A DNA stretch of 64,000 nucleotides from assembly GCF_000711955.1 (NCBI RefSeq), contig NZ_JONR01000008.1, forward strand, positions 124,001-188,000, given 5' to 3'. The notes beneath the pieces are model-generated. The model was not told the DNA's origin. It saw only the letters and a list, made by a program, of their open reading frames with translations, and did not search any database. Shown one piece after another: positions 33,125-42,396 of the stretch. This stretch comes from Nevskia soli DSM 19509 (lineage in GTDB: Bacteria; Pseudomonadota; Gammaproteobacteria; Nevskiales; Nevskiaceae). Position numbers and translations under genes: made by a program. Positions within the stretch are counted from its first letter, which is position 1, and the number at the start of each line of letters is the position of its first letter.

Positions 33125-35482
33125 TCAATGCACGATCTGCTGCGGCGGCGCGGTCAGAAGTTGTTCGAGGGAGTCGAAGTCGATGGGTTTGACCAGGTGG
33201 TGGTCGAACCCGGCTTCCGCTGTGCGGGCGCGGTCGGAGCTTTGGCCCCAGCCGGTGAGGGCGATGAGGCGCAGGGACTTGCCCCAGGGTTGCAGGCGCA
33301 GGGCGTCGGCGACATCGTAGCCGCTCATGCCGGGCATGCCGATATCGAGCAGTACGACTTCCGGGCGCAGGGCTTCGGCCTGGGCCAGACCGTCGGGGCC
33401 GTTGTAGGCGACGTGGACTTCGTGGCCGAGCGATTCGAGCAGCATGGCCATGGCTTCGACGGCGTCGCGGTTGTCGTCGACCAGCAGTACGCGGCGCGGA
33501 ACCGCGCGCGTCGCGGGATCGGGGTCGAGGCCCGCTTTGGCCGGGTGCGATGGCGGTGTCTCCAGGTGCTGCACGACCGGGACGGCGAGGGGCAGGCGCA
33601 CGGTGAATTCACTGCCGAGGCCGGGACCGGCGCTGTGGGCCTGGACGGTGCCGCTGTGCATCTGGAGCAGGCGGCGGACCAGCGACAGGCCGACGCCCAG
33701 GCCACCGGACGCGGCCTGTCCGGATCCGCGCACCTGGGTGAACATCTCGAAAATGTCTTCCAGTTTGTCCTGCGGGATGCCGTTGCCGGTGTCGCTGACG
33801 CGCGCCACGGCCATTCCTTCCTGCCGTTCGAGCGAGAGGCGGATGGTCCCGCCGGGCGGGGTGAATTTGGCGGCGTTGTTGAGCAGGTTGGCGAAGACCT
33901 GGGCCAGGCGCACGCGGTCGCCGTGGACCTGCAGGGCATCGGGCGCGAGCGATATTTCGAGGCGATGGCCGCGGGGCTCGATCATGGGACGGCTGATTTC
34001 GATGGCGTCGTTGACGGCGTCGCTGAGGCACAGCGTTTCCTGCTTCAGTTCGATGATGCCGCGGGAGATCCTGGAGATTTCCAGCAGGTCGTCGATCAGG
34101 CGCACCATGTGGTCGACCTGCCGGCCCATGATTTCGATGACCTGCGCCGGCGGCGCGGCGCTGAGGCCGGACTGGCGCAGGTATTCGAGGCTGGTGCGCA
34201 GCGGCGCCAGCGGGTTGCGCAGTTCGTGGGCGAGGGTGGCGAGGAATTCGTCCTTGCGGCGGTCGGCGTCGGCCAGGGCTTTTTCGGCGCGCTTGCGCTC
34301 GGAGATGTCGCGCGCGATCTTGGAGGCACCGATGATCTTGCCCTGTGCGTTGATGATCGGCGATACGGTCAACGAGATGTCGAGCAGGGCGCCGCTCTTG
34401 TGGCGGCGGACGGTTTCGAAGTGTTCGATGGACTCGCCGCGGACGATGCGGGACAGCACATGGGGTTCTTCCTTGATGCGCTCCGGCGGAATCAGCATGG
34501 TGATGGACCGGCCCACGGCTTCCAGGGCGGTGTAGCCGAACAGGCGCTGTGCGCCGCGGTTCCAGCTGGTGATGATGCCCTTGAGGTCCTTGCTGATGAT
34601 GGCGTCGTCGGAGGACTGGACGATGGCGGCGAGCATGTTGCGCGCGTGGTCGGCATCCTTGCGCTCGCTGATATCGCGGGCGATCTTGGAGGCGCCGACG
34701 ATCTGGCCCTGGGTGTTGGTCATGGGCGAGACGGTGAGCGAGATGTTGATCATGGAGCCGTCCTTGCGGCGGCGGATGGTCTCGTAGTGGTCGATGGTTT
34801 CGCCGCGGCGGATCCGTGCCAGCACTTCGGGCTCTTCGTCGATGCGGTCTTCGGGGATGAGCATGGTGACCGGGCGGCCGACGGCTTCCTCGGCGGTGTA
34901 GCCGAACAGGCGCTCGGCGCCGTTGTTCCAGCTGGTGATGATGCCGTCGAGGCTTTTGCTGATGATGGCGTCGTCGGAGGAACGGATGATGGCGGTGAGG
35001 CGGCCGCGCAGTTCGTCGGCCTCCTTGTAGTCGGTGATGTCCAGCAGCAGGTTGAAGGCGCCGGCGAAAACGCCGGTGGCGGTGAAGACAGGCTGCGGGT
35101 GGGACATGACGCGGCGGCGGCTGCCGTCGGGGCGTTCGATGACGATTTCCATTTCCATGGCGCGGACCGCGCGCTGGTCGCGCAGGGCGAGGGCCATGGG
35201 GCACTGCTCGAGGGGCAGGCGGCTGCCGTCGGGCCGGAGGATGTGCAGGGAGCCGCACCAGAGGTCGTGGCCGATGCGCGGCTCGCGTCCCCACAGCGCC
35301 GCGGCGGCGGCGTTGAAGAAGATCACCCGTCCGGCGGGGTCGCAGGCATAGACGGGAGCGGGCAACTGCTCGAACAGCCGGCGCCAGGTCTGCTGGTCGT
35401 TCCAGGGGGCGGAGCCGCCGGGCAGGGCTTCCGCCGATGCGTCTTCGTCTTCCTTGTTGCCGACCGTATCCATTCCGTTCAT
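33125..35482 (-). CDS. PAS-containing hybrid histidine kinase (785 aa)
   Basis: Cytosolic sensor with no membrane helix. Three PAS domains occupy about residues 30-410; the second and third are near duplicates (AIISKSLDGIITSWNNGAERLFGY and AIISKDLKGIITSWNRGAQRLFGY). HisKA carries the phospho-acceptor His in LATLAHELRNPLAPLR; the HATPase follows with NAAKFTPPGG and GLGVGLSLVRRL, and a C-terminal receiver has the phospho-Asp in VVLLDIGMPGMSG and K in ALTGWG. No output domain or adjacent response regulator is seen; signal goes elsewhere or back along a phosphorelay. Divergence from other genes leaves regulation unknown. Confidence 0.92.
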   Translation of the reverse strand: MNGMDTVGNKEDEDASAEALPGGSAPWNDQQTWRRLFEQLPAPVYACDPAGRVIFFNAAAAALWGREPRIGHDLWCGSLHILRPDGSRLPLEQCPMALALRDQRAVRAMEMEIVIERPDGSRRRVMSHPQPVFTATGVFAGAFNLLLDITDYKEADELRGRLTAIIRSSDDAIISKSLDGIITSWNNGAERLFGYTAEEAVGRPVTMLIPEDRIDEEPEVLARIRRGETIDHYETIRRRKDGSMINISLTVSPMTNTQGQIVGASKIARDISERKDADHARNMLAAIVQSSDDAIISKDLKGIITSWNRGAQRLFGYTALEAVGRSITMLIPPERIKEEPHVLSRIVRGESIEHFETVRRHKSGALLDISLTVSPIINAQGKIIGASKIARDISERKRAEKALADADRRKDEFLATLAHELRNPLAPLRTSLEYLRQSGLSAAPPAQVIEIMGRQVDHMVRLIDDLLEISRISRGIIELKQETLCLSDAVNDAIEISRPMIEPRGHRLEISLAPDALQVHGDRVRLAQVFANLLNNAAKFTPPGGTIRLSLERQEGMAVARVSDTGNGIPQDKLEDIFEMFTQVRGSGQAASGGLGVGLSLVRRLLQMHSGTVQAHSAGPGLGSEFTVRLPLAVPVVQHLETPPSHPAKAGLDPDPATRAVPRRVLLVDDNRDAVEAMAMLLESLGHEVHVAYNGPDGLAQAEALRPEVVLLDIGMPGMSGYDVADALRLQPWGKSLRLIALTGWGQSSDRARTAEAGFDHHLVKPIDFDSLEQLLTAPPQQIVH

Positions 35483-35711
35483 CGCTTGCCTCCGCGACGG
35501 CCCTGTTGCGCCAGGCGCCTTGGCGCATCCTTCCGGTGGCGGCGTGATGCGGTGCCGCCCGGATGTTGACGGGGTCGTCAGATCCAGTCCCGATGATACC
35601 CGCGGGGTATGGTGAAACCTAATCGGCTAGCCGCGGCGCGCTTTGTGAAAACGGCGAAACCGGCTTCAGACGGCCACTGCGGCGGGATTGTCCAGGGCCT
35701 GCCGTGCGGCG

Positions 35712-36041
35712 CTAGCGGCGGTTGATGGTGTATCCGTGGCTCCCGGACCTGACGAAGTAGACGTTTCCGACGGTTCTGGTTGATACGGCGAAGCGCAGGC
35801 GGTTGGCGGCGGCTTTCAGCAGGATCAGCAAGGCCATGACGGCCATGACCATCAGGATGATGATCGACAGCTGCGTCCCGTAGCCGGAAAACGGGTGGTT
35901 CGCGGCCGCGTCGCGATTGCTGTAGGCGCTGCTCTGGATGGGGGCATAGCCCGGGAGCGGCGCCGCGATGAGGCTGGACGACAGGATCATCGGTGCCGCG
36001 TCGGCGGAGAGGGAATCCTGGGCTTCATGGTGTCGGATCAT
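35712..36041 (-). CDS. small single-pass membrane protein (109 aa)
   Basis: Hydrophilic N-terminal half, one strongly hydrophobic helix (LSIIILMVMAVMALLILL, about residues 60-77) and a basic tail. GGAGG lies 10 nt before ATG 36041. The frame is open upstream, but those residues are Arg/Pro-rich and unlike protein. No family recognised. It is divergent from the Crp-like gene. Confidence 0.6.
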   Translation of the reverse strand: MIRHHEAQDSLSADAAPMILSSSLIAAPLPGYAPIQSSAYSNRDAAANHPFSGYGTQLSIIILMVMAVMALLILLKAAANRLRFAVSTRTVGNVYFVRSGSHGYTINRR

Positions 36042-36325
36042 GCTTGCGCGCCCTCCGTTGCGATGAAGCCTGTTTGGGGCCCGCCGTGAGTGCGGCCGGT
36101 CGAGGCTGAAGATAGGGCTTGGCGGCAGCGGTGTCGGTTCGGTGCCGTACCAACGACGGCGGGATTCCGGACAGGGGCCGACGGCACGCTTGTGTGCGCC
36201 GGGCGAAACGTACGGCAACGCACGGAGCGCGCGCGGCATTGGGTCTATCAATGGGATTGGCGGGATTGTGTCTACCGTCATTCTTGCGCTACCGGCACTC
36301 CCATCCGTCCGAGGAGTGCCCGACG

Positions 36326-37039
36326 TTGTCAGCCCAACCGCAAAAAAACCGTCTTCTGTCCTGTCTGCCGGATGCGGACCACGCGCGCCTGTCGCCGCAC
36401 CTGGAAGTGGTGCCGATGAAGCTGGGCCAGGTGGTGTACGAAGCCGGCGAGGCCCTGCCATACGCTTACTTTCCCATCGACTGCATCGTCTCGCTGCTCT
36501 ATGTGATGCAGGATGGCGATTCGGCCGAGACCGCCATGGTGGGCAACGAAGGGATCGTCGGCATCTCCCTGTTCATGGGTGGCGAGGCGACGACGGGGCG
36601 GGCGGTGGTGCAGAGCGATGGGCAGGCCTTCCGCTTGAAGGCGTCTTTCCTGATGCGGGAATTCAGCCGCGGCGGTGCCTTGCAGGGTTTGTTGCTGCGC
36701 TACACGCAGGCGCTGCTGGTGCAGACGACGCAGACGGCGGCCTGCAACAAGCATCATTCGATCCCGCAGCAGTTGTGCCGCTGGCTGCTGCTGGGGCTGG
36801 ACCGGCTGGCGGACAACAAGCTGATGATGACGCAGGGCTTGATCGCCAACATGCTGGGTGTGCGCCGTGAAGGCGTGACGGATGCGGCGGGGACGCTGCA
36901 GGCGGCGGGGCTGATCAGTTACAAGGACGGCACCATGACGGTGCTCGACCGGCCGAAGCTGGAGCGGGAAGCCTGCGAATGCTATGCGGTGGTGAAGCGG
37001 GAATTCGACCGGCTGTTGCCGGATGCGGCGGCGGCCTGA
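36326..37039 (+). CDS. Crp/Fnr-family transcriptional regulator, TTG start (237 aa)
   Basis: N-terminal cyclic-nucleotide-binding-like domain (LGQVVYEAGEALPYAYFPIDCIVSLLY, then MVGNEGIVGISLFMGG) and a C-terminal winged helix (MTQGLIANMLGVRREGVTDAAGTLQAAGLI). The domain lacks the FNR N-terminal Cys cluster, and phosphate-cassette residues of CRP are not conserved, so the signal is unknown. The TTG at 36326 has GAGGAG 9 nt upstream and gives a typical family N-terminus; an ATG at 36251 would add 25 unconserved residues. It might read the FNR-like boxes at 18-24 kb, but that is speculation. Confidence 0.85.
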   Translation: MSAQPQKNRLLSCLPDADHARLSPHLEVVPMKLGQVVYEAGEALPYAYFPIDCIVSLLYVMQDGDSAETAMVGNEGIVGISLFMGGEATTGRAVVQSDGQAFRLKASFLMREFSRGGALQGLLLRYTQALLVQTTQTAACNKHHSIPQQLCRWLLLGLDRLADNKLMMTQGLIANMLGVRREGVTDAAGTLQAAGLISYKDGTMTVLDRPKLEREACECYAVVKREFDRLLPDAAAA

Positions 37040-37124
37040 GGCCTGGTGAATCCGCCAGCGTCTTGTCCGGCGACGGGCAGGACGCCGGGGCCCAATTCCG
37101 GCTTCGATCCGGACGTGTGCGGAT

Positions 37125-38006
37125 TCAGCGCGTGGGCAGGCCGGGGATGGCCGTCACCTTGGTGGCGTAGTCGCCGTCGGTAGCCACGCCGAGCTGCCGC
37201 CATTGTTCGAACTCGGCACGCATCTCATCCAGCTTGGCCTCGAACGCGCCGACGGCGATGGAGCCGGCGACGAAGCGCAGCGGTGGGGCGGCTTCACGCG
37301 ACAGGCGCACCATGCCATCCGCCAGCTTCACCGGGTCGCCGGGCTGCTGGCCGTTGCGCTGTTCGAACGCGGCCTTGAGCTGGGTGCGGCGCTCGTCGTA
37401 GTCGGCCACGGGCCTGTCGCCGATGCGCAGCGACCCGGGGGTGAGGAAGTCGGTGCGGAAGGGGCCGGGCTCGACGATGGTGACGAAGATGCCGAAGGGC
37501 TTGAGTTCCTGCGCCAGGGATTCGGAATGGCCTTCGAGGGCGAACTTGCTGGCGCAGTAGACCGAGCCGAATTCCGTGCCGCGCAGGCCGGCAATGGAGG
37601 AGAGGTTGAAGATGCGGCCGCCGCGGGCGGCGCGCATGTGCGGCAGTGCGGCCCAGGTGACGCTGAAGACGCCGTACACGTTGGTATCGAACTGCTCCTT
37701 GACGTCGGCGAGGGTGTTTTCCTCGAAGAAGCCGAGGCGGCCGTAGCCGGCGTTGTTGACCAGCACGTCGATGGCGCCGAAGCGGGCGATGGCGGCGTCG
37801 ACGGCGGTTTGCGCCTGCCTGGAGTCGGTGACGTCGAGTTCCACCGCGAGCAGGTTTTCGCTGTCCGGGCCGAGGCTTTGGGTGACGCTGGCGCGTTTGC
37901 GGCCGGCGGCGACGACGCGGTCGCCGGCGCGCAGGGCGGCCTTGGCGATTTCAGTGCCGAGGCCGCGGCTGGCGCCGGTGATGAACCAGGTTTTCTGCAT
38001 GGTCAT
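37125..38006 (-). CDS. SDR-family oxidoreductase (293 aa)
   Basis: Classical SDR with TGASRGLG (residues 10-17), the NNAG motif in LVNNAGYGRLGF, the catalytic Ser in NLSSIAGLRG and YCASKFALEG carrying Tyr-x3-Lys. The PGPFRTDF loop and the length match the group annotated as oxidoreductases acting on retinol- or steroid-like or quinone substrates; the actual substrate is unknown. Same strand as the dehydrogenase and MFS genes upstream, with a 120-bp gap. Confidence 0.88.
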   Translation of the reverse strand: MTMQKTWFITGASRGLGTEIAKAALRAGDRVVAAGRKRASVTQSLGPDSENLLAVELDVTDSRQAQTAVDAAIARFGAIDVLVNNAGYGRLGFFEENTLADVKEQFDTNVYGVFSVTWAALPHMRAARGGRIFNLSSIAGLRGTEFGSVYCASKFALEGHSESLAQELKPFGIFVTIVEPGPFRTDFLTPGSLRIGDRPVADYDERRTQLKAAFEQRNGQQPGDPVKLADGMVRLSREAAPPLRFVAGSIAVGAFEAKLDEMRAEFEQWRQLGVATDGDYATKVTAIPGLPTR

Positions 38007-38126
38007 GCTCCTTGCGATGGCGATTCTCCATCAGACCACGCAGGACGCTTTTCGCGTTAGGCCGAAGCTCGCAACCTTTTGCACAATCCTGCCGATGTCA
38101 GGAGGTTTGTGCGTGCGGGTGCGGCT

Positions 38127-39005
38127 TTACAGTCCGGCGTTGCGGGCGATGGTGCGGCCGATGCCGGACCAGTCGATGTCCTCGCCTTCCTTGGCCAGTG
38201 TTTCCAGCAGGTGGTCGCGCAGCAGGCTGAGCAGGGGCATGGGCACACGCTGCGCTTCGGCGGCCTGGCCGACCAGGCGCATGTCCTTGAGGCCGAGCGG
38301 GGCGGCGAAGCCGGCGGGGCGGAAGCGCTGTTCGACCAGGATGGCGCCGTAGGTGCGGTAGACCGGGGCGTCGAACAGCGTACCGATTATTACTTCAAAT
38401 AGTTTGGCCTTGGGCACGCCGCCTTTCTCGGCCAGGGTCATGGCCTCGGCCATGGTTTCGACGGCGGAGAGGATCATGAAGTTGCCGCAGAGCTTGACCA
38501 GGTTGGCGGCGGAGGGCTTGTCGCCGACCTGGAAGACGCGCTGGCCGACGGCTTCGAACAGGGGTGTGGCGGTGGTGATGTCCTGCGCCGCGCCGGCCGC
38601 GACGATGAACAGCTTGGCCGCCGCCGCGGCCTCGGGGCGGCCGAATACCGGGGCGGAGAGGTAGCGCTGCCGGTGCTCCGCATGCAGGGCGCTGAGGCGG
38701 TCGGCGGTGGCGACGGCGATGGTGCTCATGGAGACGTGCAGGGCGCCCGCGGGCAGGCCGGCGAGCAGGCCGTCCTCGCCGCGCAGCACGGCTTCGAGCG
38801 CGGAGTCGTCGGCGAGCATGGTGAGGACGACGTCCTTGCCGGCGGCGGCGTCCCTGGGGCTTCTGGCAAGGGTGGCGCCGGCTTCGAGCAGGGGCCTGGC
38901 CTTGTCGGCCGAGCGGTTCCAGACGGCGACTTCGTGTTTTGCCTTGGCCAGGTTGGCGGCGATGGCCGCGCCCATGTGGCCGAGTCCGATGAATCCGATG
39001 CGCAT
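38127..39005 (-). CDS. NAD(P)-dependent 3-hydroxyisobutyrate/6-phosphogluconate dehydrogenase-family protein (292 aa)
   Basis: Beta-hydroxyacid dehydrogenase. N-terminal Rossmann GFIGLGHMGAAIAANL (residues 4-19) with NRS following the second strand (NADP preference likely), the catalytic Lys region in NLVKLCGNFMILSAVETMAEAM, and the helical C-terminal domain with LGLKDMRL. AAGGAG precedes ATG 39005. The substrate is unresolved; imine reductases share this fold. 89 bp separate it from the MFS gene stop. Confidence 0.87.
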   Translation of the reverse strand: MRIGFIGLGHMGAAIAANLAKAKHEVAVWNRSADKARPLLEAGATLARSPRDAAAGKDVVLTMLADDSALEAVLRGEDGLLAGLPAGALHVSMSTIAVATADRLSALHAEHRQRYLSAPVFGRPEAAAAAKLFIVAAGAAQDITTATPLFEAVGQRVFQVGDKPSAANLVKLCGNFMILSAVETMAEAMTLAEKGGVPKAKLFEVIIGTLFDAPVYRTYGAILVEQRFRPAGFAAPLGLKDMRLVGQAAEAQRVPMPLLSLLRDHLLETLAKEGEDIDWSGIGRTIARNAGL

Positions 39006-39094
39006 CCTTGCTCTCCTTGCAGGCGGGGGTGTCGGTAATCGCCGGCCAGTATCGCCGGTGTTGGCGGCAGCGGGTAGGTGCGGGGCTGCGGCCG

Positions 39095-40519
39095 TCAGTT
39101 GGCGGCGGGGAGCTTGAGCGCGGCGCGGGGGACGGTGCGGTCGAAGATGGTCATCAGCACGAGCAGGGCGCTGAGCACGCTCATGGCGAGGGCGAGGTGG
39201 TGCAGGCCCTGGTCGTCGGGGCGGGTGCCGTAGGCGAAGCCGAGCAGGCTGGAGGCGGCGATGGCGCCGATGTAGAGCGCCGTGCGCTGGAGGCCGGCGG
39301 CGGCGCCCATTTCGGCGGCGGGCGCCTGCACGTACATGGCGGCCTGGTTGGAGGTGTTGTAGAGGCCCTGTGGGATGCCGAAGAGCAGGCCGGCGCCGAG
39401 GAAGGCCACGGTGGCGCTGCCGCTGTGCAGGAAAAGCAGGGAGAGGCAGCCGGCGAGCATGGCGACGGCGCCGACGATCATCGGCATGCGGATGCCCTTG
39501 GTGCGGCCGCCGATGATGGAGCAGGCGGCGGCGACGATGGACAGGGGCAGGGTCATCAGGCCGGCCTTGGCGCTGCTGAAGCCGGGGCCGTTTTCGAGCC
39601 ACTGGGCGAAGCCGTAGAGCATGCAGTAGGCGAGGATGGAGTAGGTGCCGAGGCGCAGGTACGTCAGCCTGAGCGGGCGGTTGCGGGCCAGCATGCGCAC
39701 GTCGATGAAGGGGCCCGGGCGGCGCAGCGAGTGCAGCACCAGGGCCGTGCCGAGGATGAGGAAGCAGGGCGGCAGCAGCCAGCGCGGGTGCTGCAGGTTC
39801 ATCAGGAACAGCATCAGGGCGAGAATGGTGATGCCGAACAGGGCGGCGCCGACGAAGTCGAATTCGGCCAGCAGGCGGCCGGCAGGGGCGGTGCGCGGCT
39901 CGTCCTTCGGCGTCCACAGCAGGACCAGGGCGATGCCGATCAGGGCCATGGGGATGTTGACGCCGAAGATGGATTGCCAGCCGAACCATGCGGTGAGGGC
40001 GCCGCCGAGCGAGGGGCCGATGACCAGGGTGGTGATGGCGCTGAAGGTGAGGATGCTGAGGGCGCGGCGCGGCGGCGGGCCGCCGAGCCTGGCGGCGCGG
40101 GCGCGCAGGATGGCCATGGCGGTGGGATAGGCGGCGGAGGTGCCGACGCCGAGGGCGACGCGCGAGGCGATCAGTACCGGCAGGGACGGCGCCCAGACGC
40201 CGACGATGCCGGCCACGGCGACCATCAGCAGGCCGAAAAGGTAGACGCGGCGCGGGCCGAAGACGTCGGCCATGCGGCCCATGGTCGGCTGGGCGATGGC
40301 GCTGGCCAGATACAGCCCGGCGATGAGCCAGCCGGTCTGCGCGACGGTGGCGTGGAAGTCGGCCCGGATCGGCGAGAGGGCCGTGGCGATCATGGTGGAG
40401 TTGATCGGGTTGAGGATCGAGCCGAAGCAGAGCGGCGCCAGAAAGCGGAAGCCTAGGCTGATTTCGCGGGGTGCTGTTTGCGTGATGCCTGCGTCGGTGC
40501 TTGCCGGCGCGGCGCTCAC
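39095..40519 (-). CDS. DHA2-type MFS transporter (474 aa)
   Basis: Predicted 14-helix drug:H+ antiporter. Helix 1 motif LNPINSTMIATALSPI, then QTGWLIAGLYLASAIAQPTMGRMADVFGPRRVYLFGL with the MFS loop, and motif C-like TLVIGPSLGGALTAWFGWQSIFGVNIP. The stop-start overlap with the MarR gene (4 bp) indicates one operon, MarR first. Probable efflux of a toxic organic compound that the MarR protein senses. Confidence 0.9.
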   Translation of the reverse strand: MSAAPASTDAGITQTAPREISLGFRFLAPLCFGSILNPINSTMIATALSPIRADFHATVAQTGWLIAGLYLASAIAQPTMGRMADVFGPRRVYLFGLLMVAVAGIVGVWAPSLPVLIASRVALGVGTSAAYPTAMAILRARAARLGGPPPRRALSILTFSAITTLVIGPSLGGALTAWFGWQSIFGVNIPMALIGIALVLLWTPKDEPRTAPAGRLLAEFDFVGAALFGITILALMLFLMNLQHPRWLLPPCFLILGTALVLHSLRRPGPFIDVRMLARNRPLRLTYLRLGTYSILAYCMLYGFAQWLENGPGFSSAKAGLMTLPLSIVAAACSIIGGRTKGIRMPMIVGAVAMLAGCLSLLFLHSGSATVAFLGAGLLFGIPQGLYNTSNQAAMYVQAPAAEMGAAAGLQRTALYIGAIAASSLLGFAYGTRPDDQGLHHLALAMSVLSALLVLMTIFDRTVPRAALKLPAAN

Positions 40520-40950
40520 GGGCGGACCAGGCGGCGCATCGGCCCGATGGCGGCGAGCAGGGCCTGCCGTTCTTCCGGGGAGAGTTCGGCCATGGCTTTC
40601 ATCAGCCAGGCGCGCTTGTCGGCGCTGGCCTTTTCGCGGATGCGGTGGCCGGCCTCGGTGAGACTGAAGACGAACTGGCGGCCGTCGGTGGGATGCGGGC
40701 GCCGCTCGACCACACCCTGTTCCTGGAGGTAGGCGAGGGTGGCGCCCATGGACTGCGGCTTGATGGCTTCGGCGCGGGCGAGGTCCGCGGTGGTGGCGGG
40801 GCCGCCCCGGTCCAGTCGCGCCATCACGGCGACCTGGGTCCAGGTCAGCTCATGGGAAGCGGATTCGAGGCGCAGCTTGCGCACGATCTGGCCCATGGCG
40901 AGCAGAAGATCGGTTGCGGCTTCTTCCAGTTCCTTTTGGGCTTTGGTCAT
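40516..40950 (-). CDS. MarR-family regulator (144 aa)
   Basis: Winged helix with TTADLARAEAIKPQSMGATLAYLQEQGVVERRPHPTDGRQFVFSLTEAG, the MarR recognition helix and DxR wing. First gene of the efflux operon, with the perfect dyad AACTTGCAAGTT 28 bp upstream as its probable operator. MarR proteins usually release DNA on binding aromatic compounds. Confidence 0.88.
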   Translation of the reverse strand: MTKAQKELEEAATDLLLAMGQIVRKLRLESASHELTWTQVAVMARLDRGGPATTADLARAEAIKPQSMGATLAYLQEQGVVERRPHPTDGRQFVFSLTEAGHRIREKASADKRAWLMKAMAELSPEERQALLAAIGPMRRLVRP

Positions 40951-40978
40951 GGGAGGGCATGGTATAGATTAGAAGGTA

Positions 40979-40990
40979 AACTTGCAAGTT
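40979..40990. promoter_or_regulatory. MarR operator palindrome
   Basis: Perfect 12-bp palindrome AACTTGCAAGTT upstream of the MarR-MFS operon, overlapping a candidate -35 (TTGCAA on the minus strand). TTGCAAG-centred dyads are typical of MarR sites. Confidence 0.75.
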
Positions 40991-41180
40991 AGACTTCCTA
41001 GTTTGGCCGCTTACTGGATTGAAGCAGATTGATGGCTTTGCAACCGCGTCATGAAAAATTGATCGGGCTTAAGATGGGGGTACTGGGCAATATCGGGAGG
41101 TTGCCGAATGGACTGTCGCGTTGGACCGCAAGTGCGTGGCGGCCGTGTTCGGTCTGGTCGGCGTTGGAGCGTGAAAGCTT

Positions 41181-41555
41181 GTGAGCGTTATTCTTCCTAA
41201 GCGTCCCTACCTATTCAGTATCACCTGCTACACGCTGCTGCTCGGCTTCGTGATCATTGTGGGTGTCCGTGGCGCTGAGTTATTTGGTGCCGCTGCACGG
41301 TATTGCCAACCCGCGCTCACGTTGGGGCTTCTGTTATTTTGGCTCGGAATGGCTGAGTGCTTCATTCTTTGGATATGGGGTTGGTCGCTCTTACGCACCG
41401 CTGACCAATATTCCGGCATGACCCCCGTGTTGTTCTGGCTGGCAATGATCTTTCTCATCCCCTTTGGCGCGCTTTTGTCGTGGCGGTATTTGAGTTCCCG
41501 CGCCCAACCAGGCATTCACCCCGACGGCCCCACCTCCGGCGGGTCCGCCGCTTGA
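41181..41555 (+). CDS. cassette 1: small membrane protein (124 aa)
   Basis: Starts with GTG. Three predicted helices (residues 14-30, 42-66, 80-100) rich in Phe, Leu and Trp; the tail is Pro/Gly-rich. No recognised family. Its stop codon lies inside the attC-like site at 41502-41569, as is common for integron cassettes. Base composition is visibly less G+C-rich than the neighbouring MarR and efflux genes, which supports acquisition. The upstream limit of the cassette is not clear; a poorly conserved site may lie near 41110-41165. Confidence 0.65.
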   Translation: MSVILPKRPYLFSITCYTLLLGFVIIVGVRGAELFGAAARYCQPALTLGLLLFWLGMAECFILWIWGWSLLRTADQYSGMTPVLFWLAMIFLIPFGALLSWRYLSSRAQPGIHPDGPTSGGSAA

Positions 41556-41569
41556 TTTAGGCGTTGAGC
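41502..41569 (+). other. attC-like recombination site 1
   Basis: 68 bp bounded by R' GCCCAAC (41502-41508, fits RYYYAAC) and R'' GTTGAGC (41563-41569, fits GTTRRRY). Inner boxes ATTCACCCCGACGG and CCGCCGCTTGAT are imperfect inverted repeats at the normal 5-6 nt spacing, with an unpaired base, as in attC sites. Confidence 0.75.
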
Positions 41570-41581
41570 TAGAGCTGACTT

Positions 41582-41977
41582 ATGGCAAGGCTGGTACTGG
41601 CATTCGTCGCAAGCGCATTCGCGGCCCTGGTCGTTGTCGTGCTCACCGCTGTCATCTTCGTTTCCGACAGACTGAATCACCCGTTGGCGGTCGCGCTGCA
41701 TTTCACGATCTTTGGCGCAGTCATCGTGTTTCCGGTGACATTCGTTGGTGGCGTTCCTCTTTACGGACTTTGTCGCCTTTTAGGGTGGGTCAATTGGTGG
41801 ACGGTCCTTCTTGGCGGAATCGTTCTTTCGGAGGCATATGCTGTTTACATCTACCTCATCAATCAGCCAGGCGCGATCACGCTCGGTGAGTTCGCTACGT
41901 GCGGGGCCTCCGGCGTCGTGGCAGCCTTGGTGTTCTCCCGCGTTGCAGGTATTCATCGTGTACCAAGTCAGCTCTAA
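41582..41977 (+). CDS. cassette 2: small membrane protein (131 aa)
   Basis: Four hydrophobic helices (about residues 4-27, 38-62, 67-85 and 100-118). No family recognised. It begins 12 bp after the GTT core of attC 1, and its TAA stop is part of the left core of the second site (CTCTAAC, 41972-41978), a classic cassette arrangement. The ribosome-binding site is weak. Confidence 0.65.
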   Translation: MARLVLAFVASAFAALVVVVLTAVIFVSDRLNHPLAVALHFTIFGAVIVFPVTFVGGVPLYGLCRLLGWVNWWTVLLGGIVLSEAYAVYIYLINQPGAITLGEFATCGASGVVAALVFSRVAGIHRVPSQL

Positions 41978-42134
41978 CGACGCGCTGCAAAGCGACGCCC
42001 CGGATGTCACTTCGTGCCGTCCGGGTTTCCATCACAGTGAGATGGCTCAACAATGCGCTGGTTCCGACCACCCAATCGCGGCGCGCTCGGGGTTCTTCGC
42101 GTTGCTCGGCCGCTGCTGAGCTTGTGGGTTAGGA
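41972..42134 (+). other. attC-like recombination site 2
   Basis: Left core CTCTAAC (41972-41978) and right core GTTAGGA (42128-42134), each one base off consensus. The inner boxes GCTGCAAAGCGACGCC and the reverse complement of GGCCGCTGCTGAGC align at 5-6 nt from the cores. At 163 bp it is longer than usual attC sites. The GTTAGGAGG end also supplies the ribosome-binding site of cassette 3. Confidence 0.5.
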
Positions 42135-42140
42135 GGCACG

Positions 42141-42386
42141 ATGTCGCCACTCATCTTCGGCATCGGTGGCTCTATGCTGGCATTGAATACAATCGTCTCG
42201 TTTTGCGTATTGTTCAGTCGTGCCTACATTGGGTCCCAGAAGGCGCTCCAGCTATTGCTCATCTGGTTGCTGCCAGTGCTTGGGGCGCTGGTTGCATTCT
42301 GGATGTTCGCGGAAGATCAGCGCGAAACCACTCGCTTGACGGGCGACAGATTTGATCCCCCCATGAATCCGCCGGGCATTCAGTGA
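42141..42386 (+). CDS. cassette 3: two-helix membrane protein (81 aa), relative of the 10.6 kb gene
   Basis: Two helices around the shared motif SQK-x2-Q-x-LLI-x-L-x-PV-x-GA-x-VA that also occurs in the protein at 10575-10874. AGGAGG at 42131-42136 precedes the ATG at 5-nt spacing. The gene lies between the second and third attC-like sites. Function unknown. Confidence 0.72.
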   Translation: MSPLIFGIGGSMLALNTIVSFCVLFSRAYIGSQKALQLLLIWLLPVLGALVAFWMFAEDQRETTRLTGDRFDPPMNPPGIQ

Positions 42387-42396
42387 TGCGGGCACC

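Noticed and set aside
33071..35569. 832-aa plus-strand frame opposite the hybrid kinase
   Set aside because: Shadow frame; the minus strand encodes clear PAS, HisKA, HATPase and receiver domains.
36326..37039. Assignment of the Crp-like gene as the FNR/DNR acting on nirK
   Set aside because: No Fe-S cysteine cluster, no proximity to the boxes and no evidence of site preference; left as speculation only.
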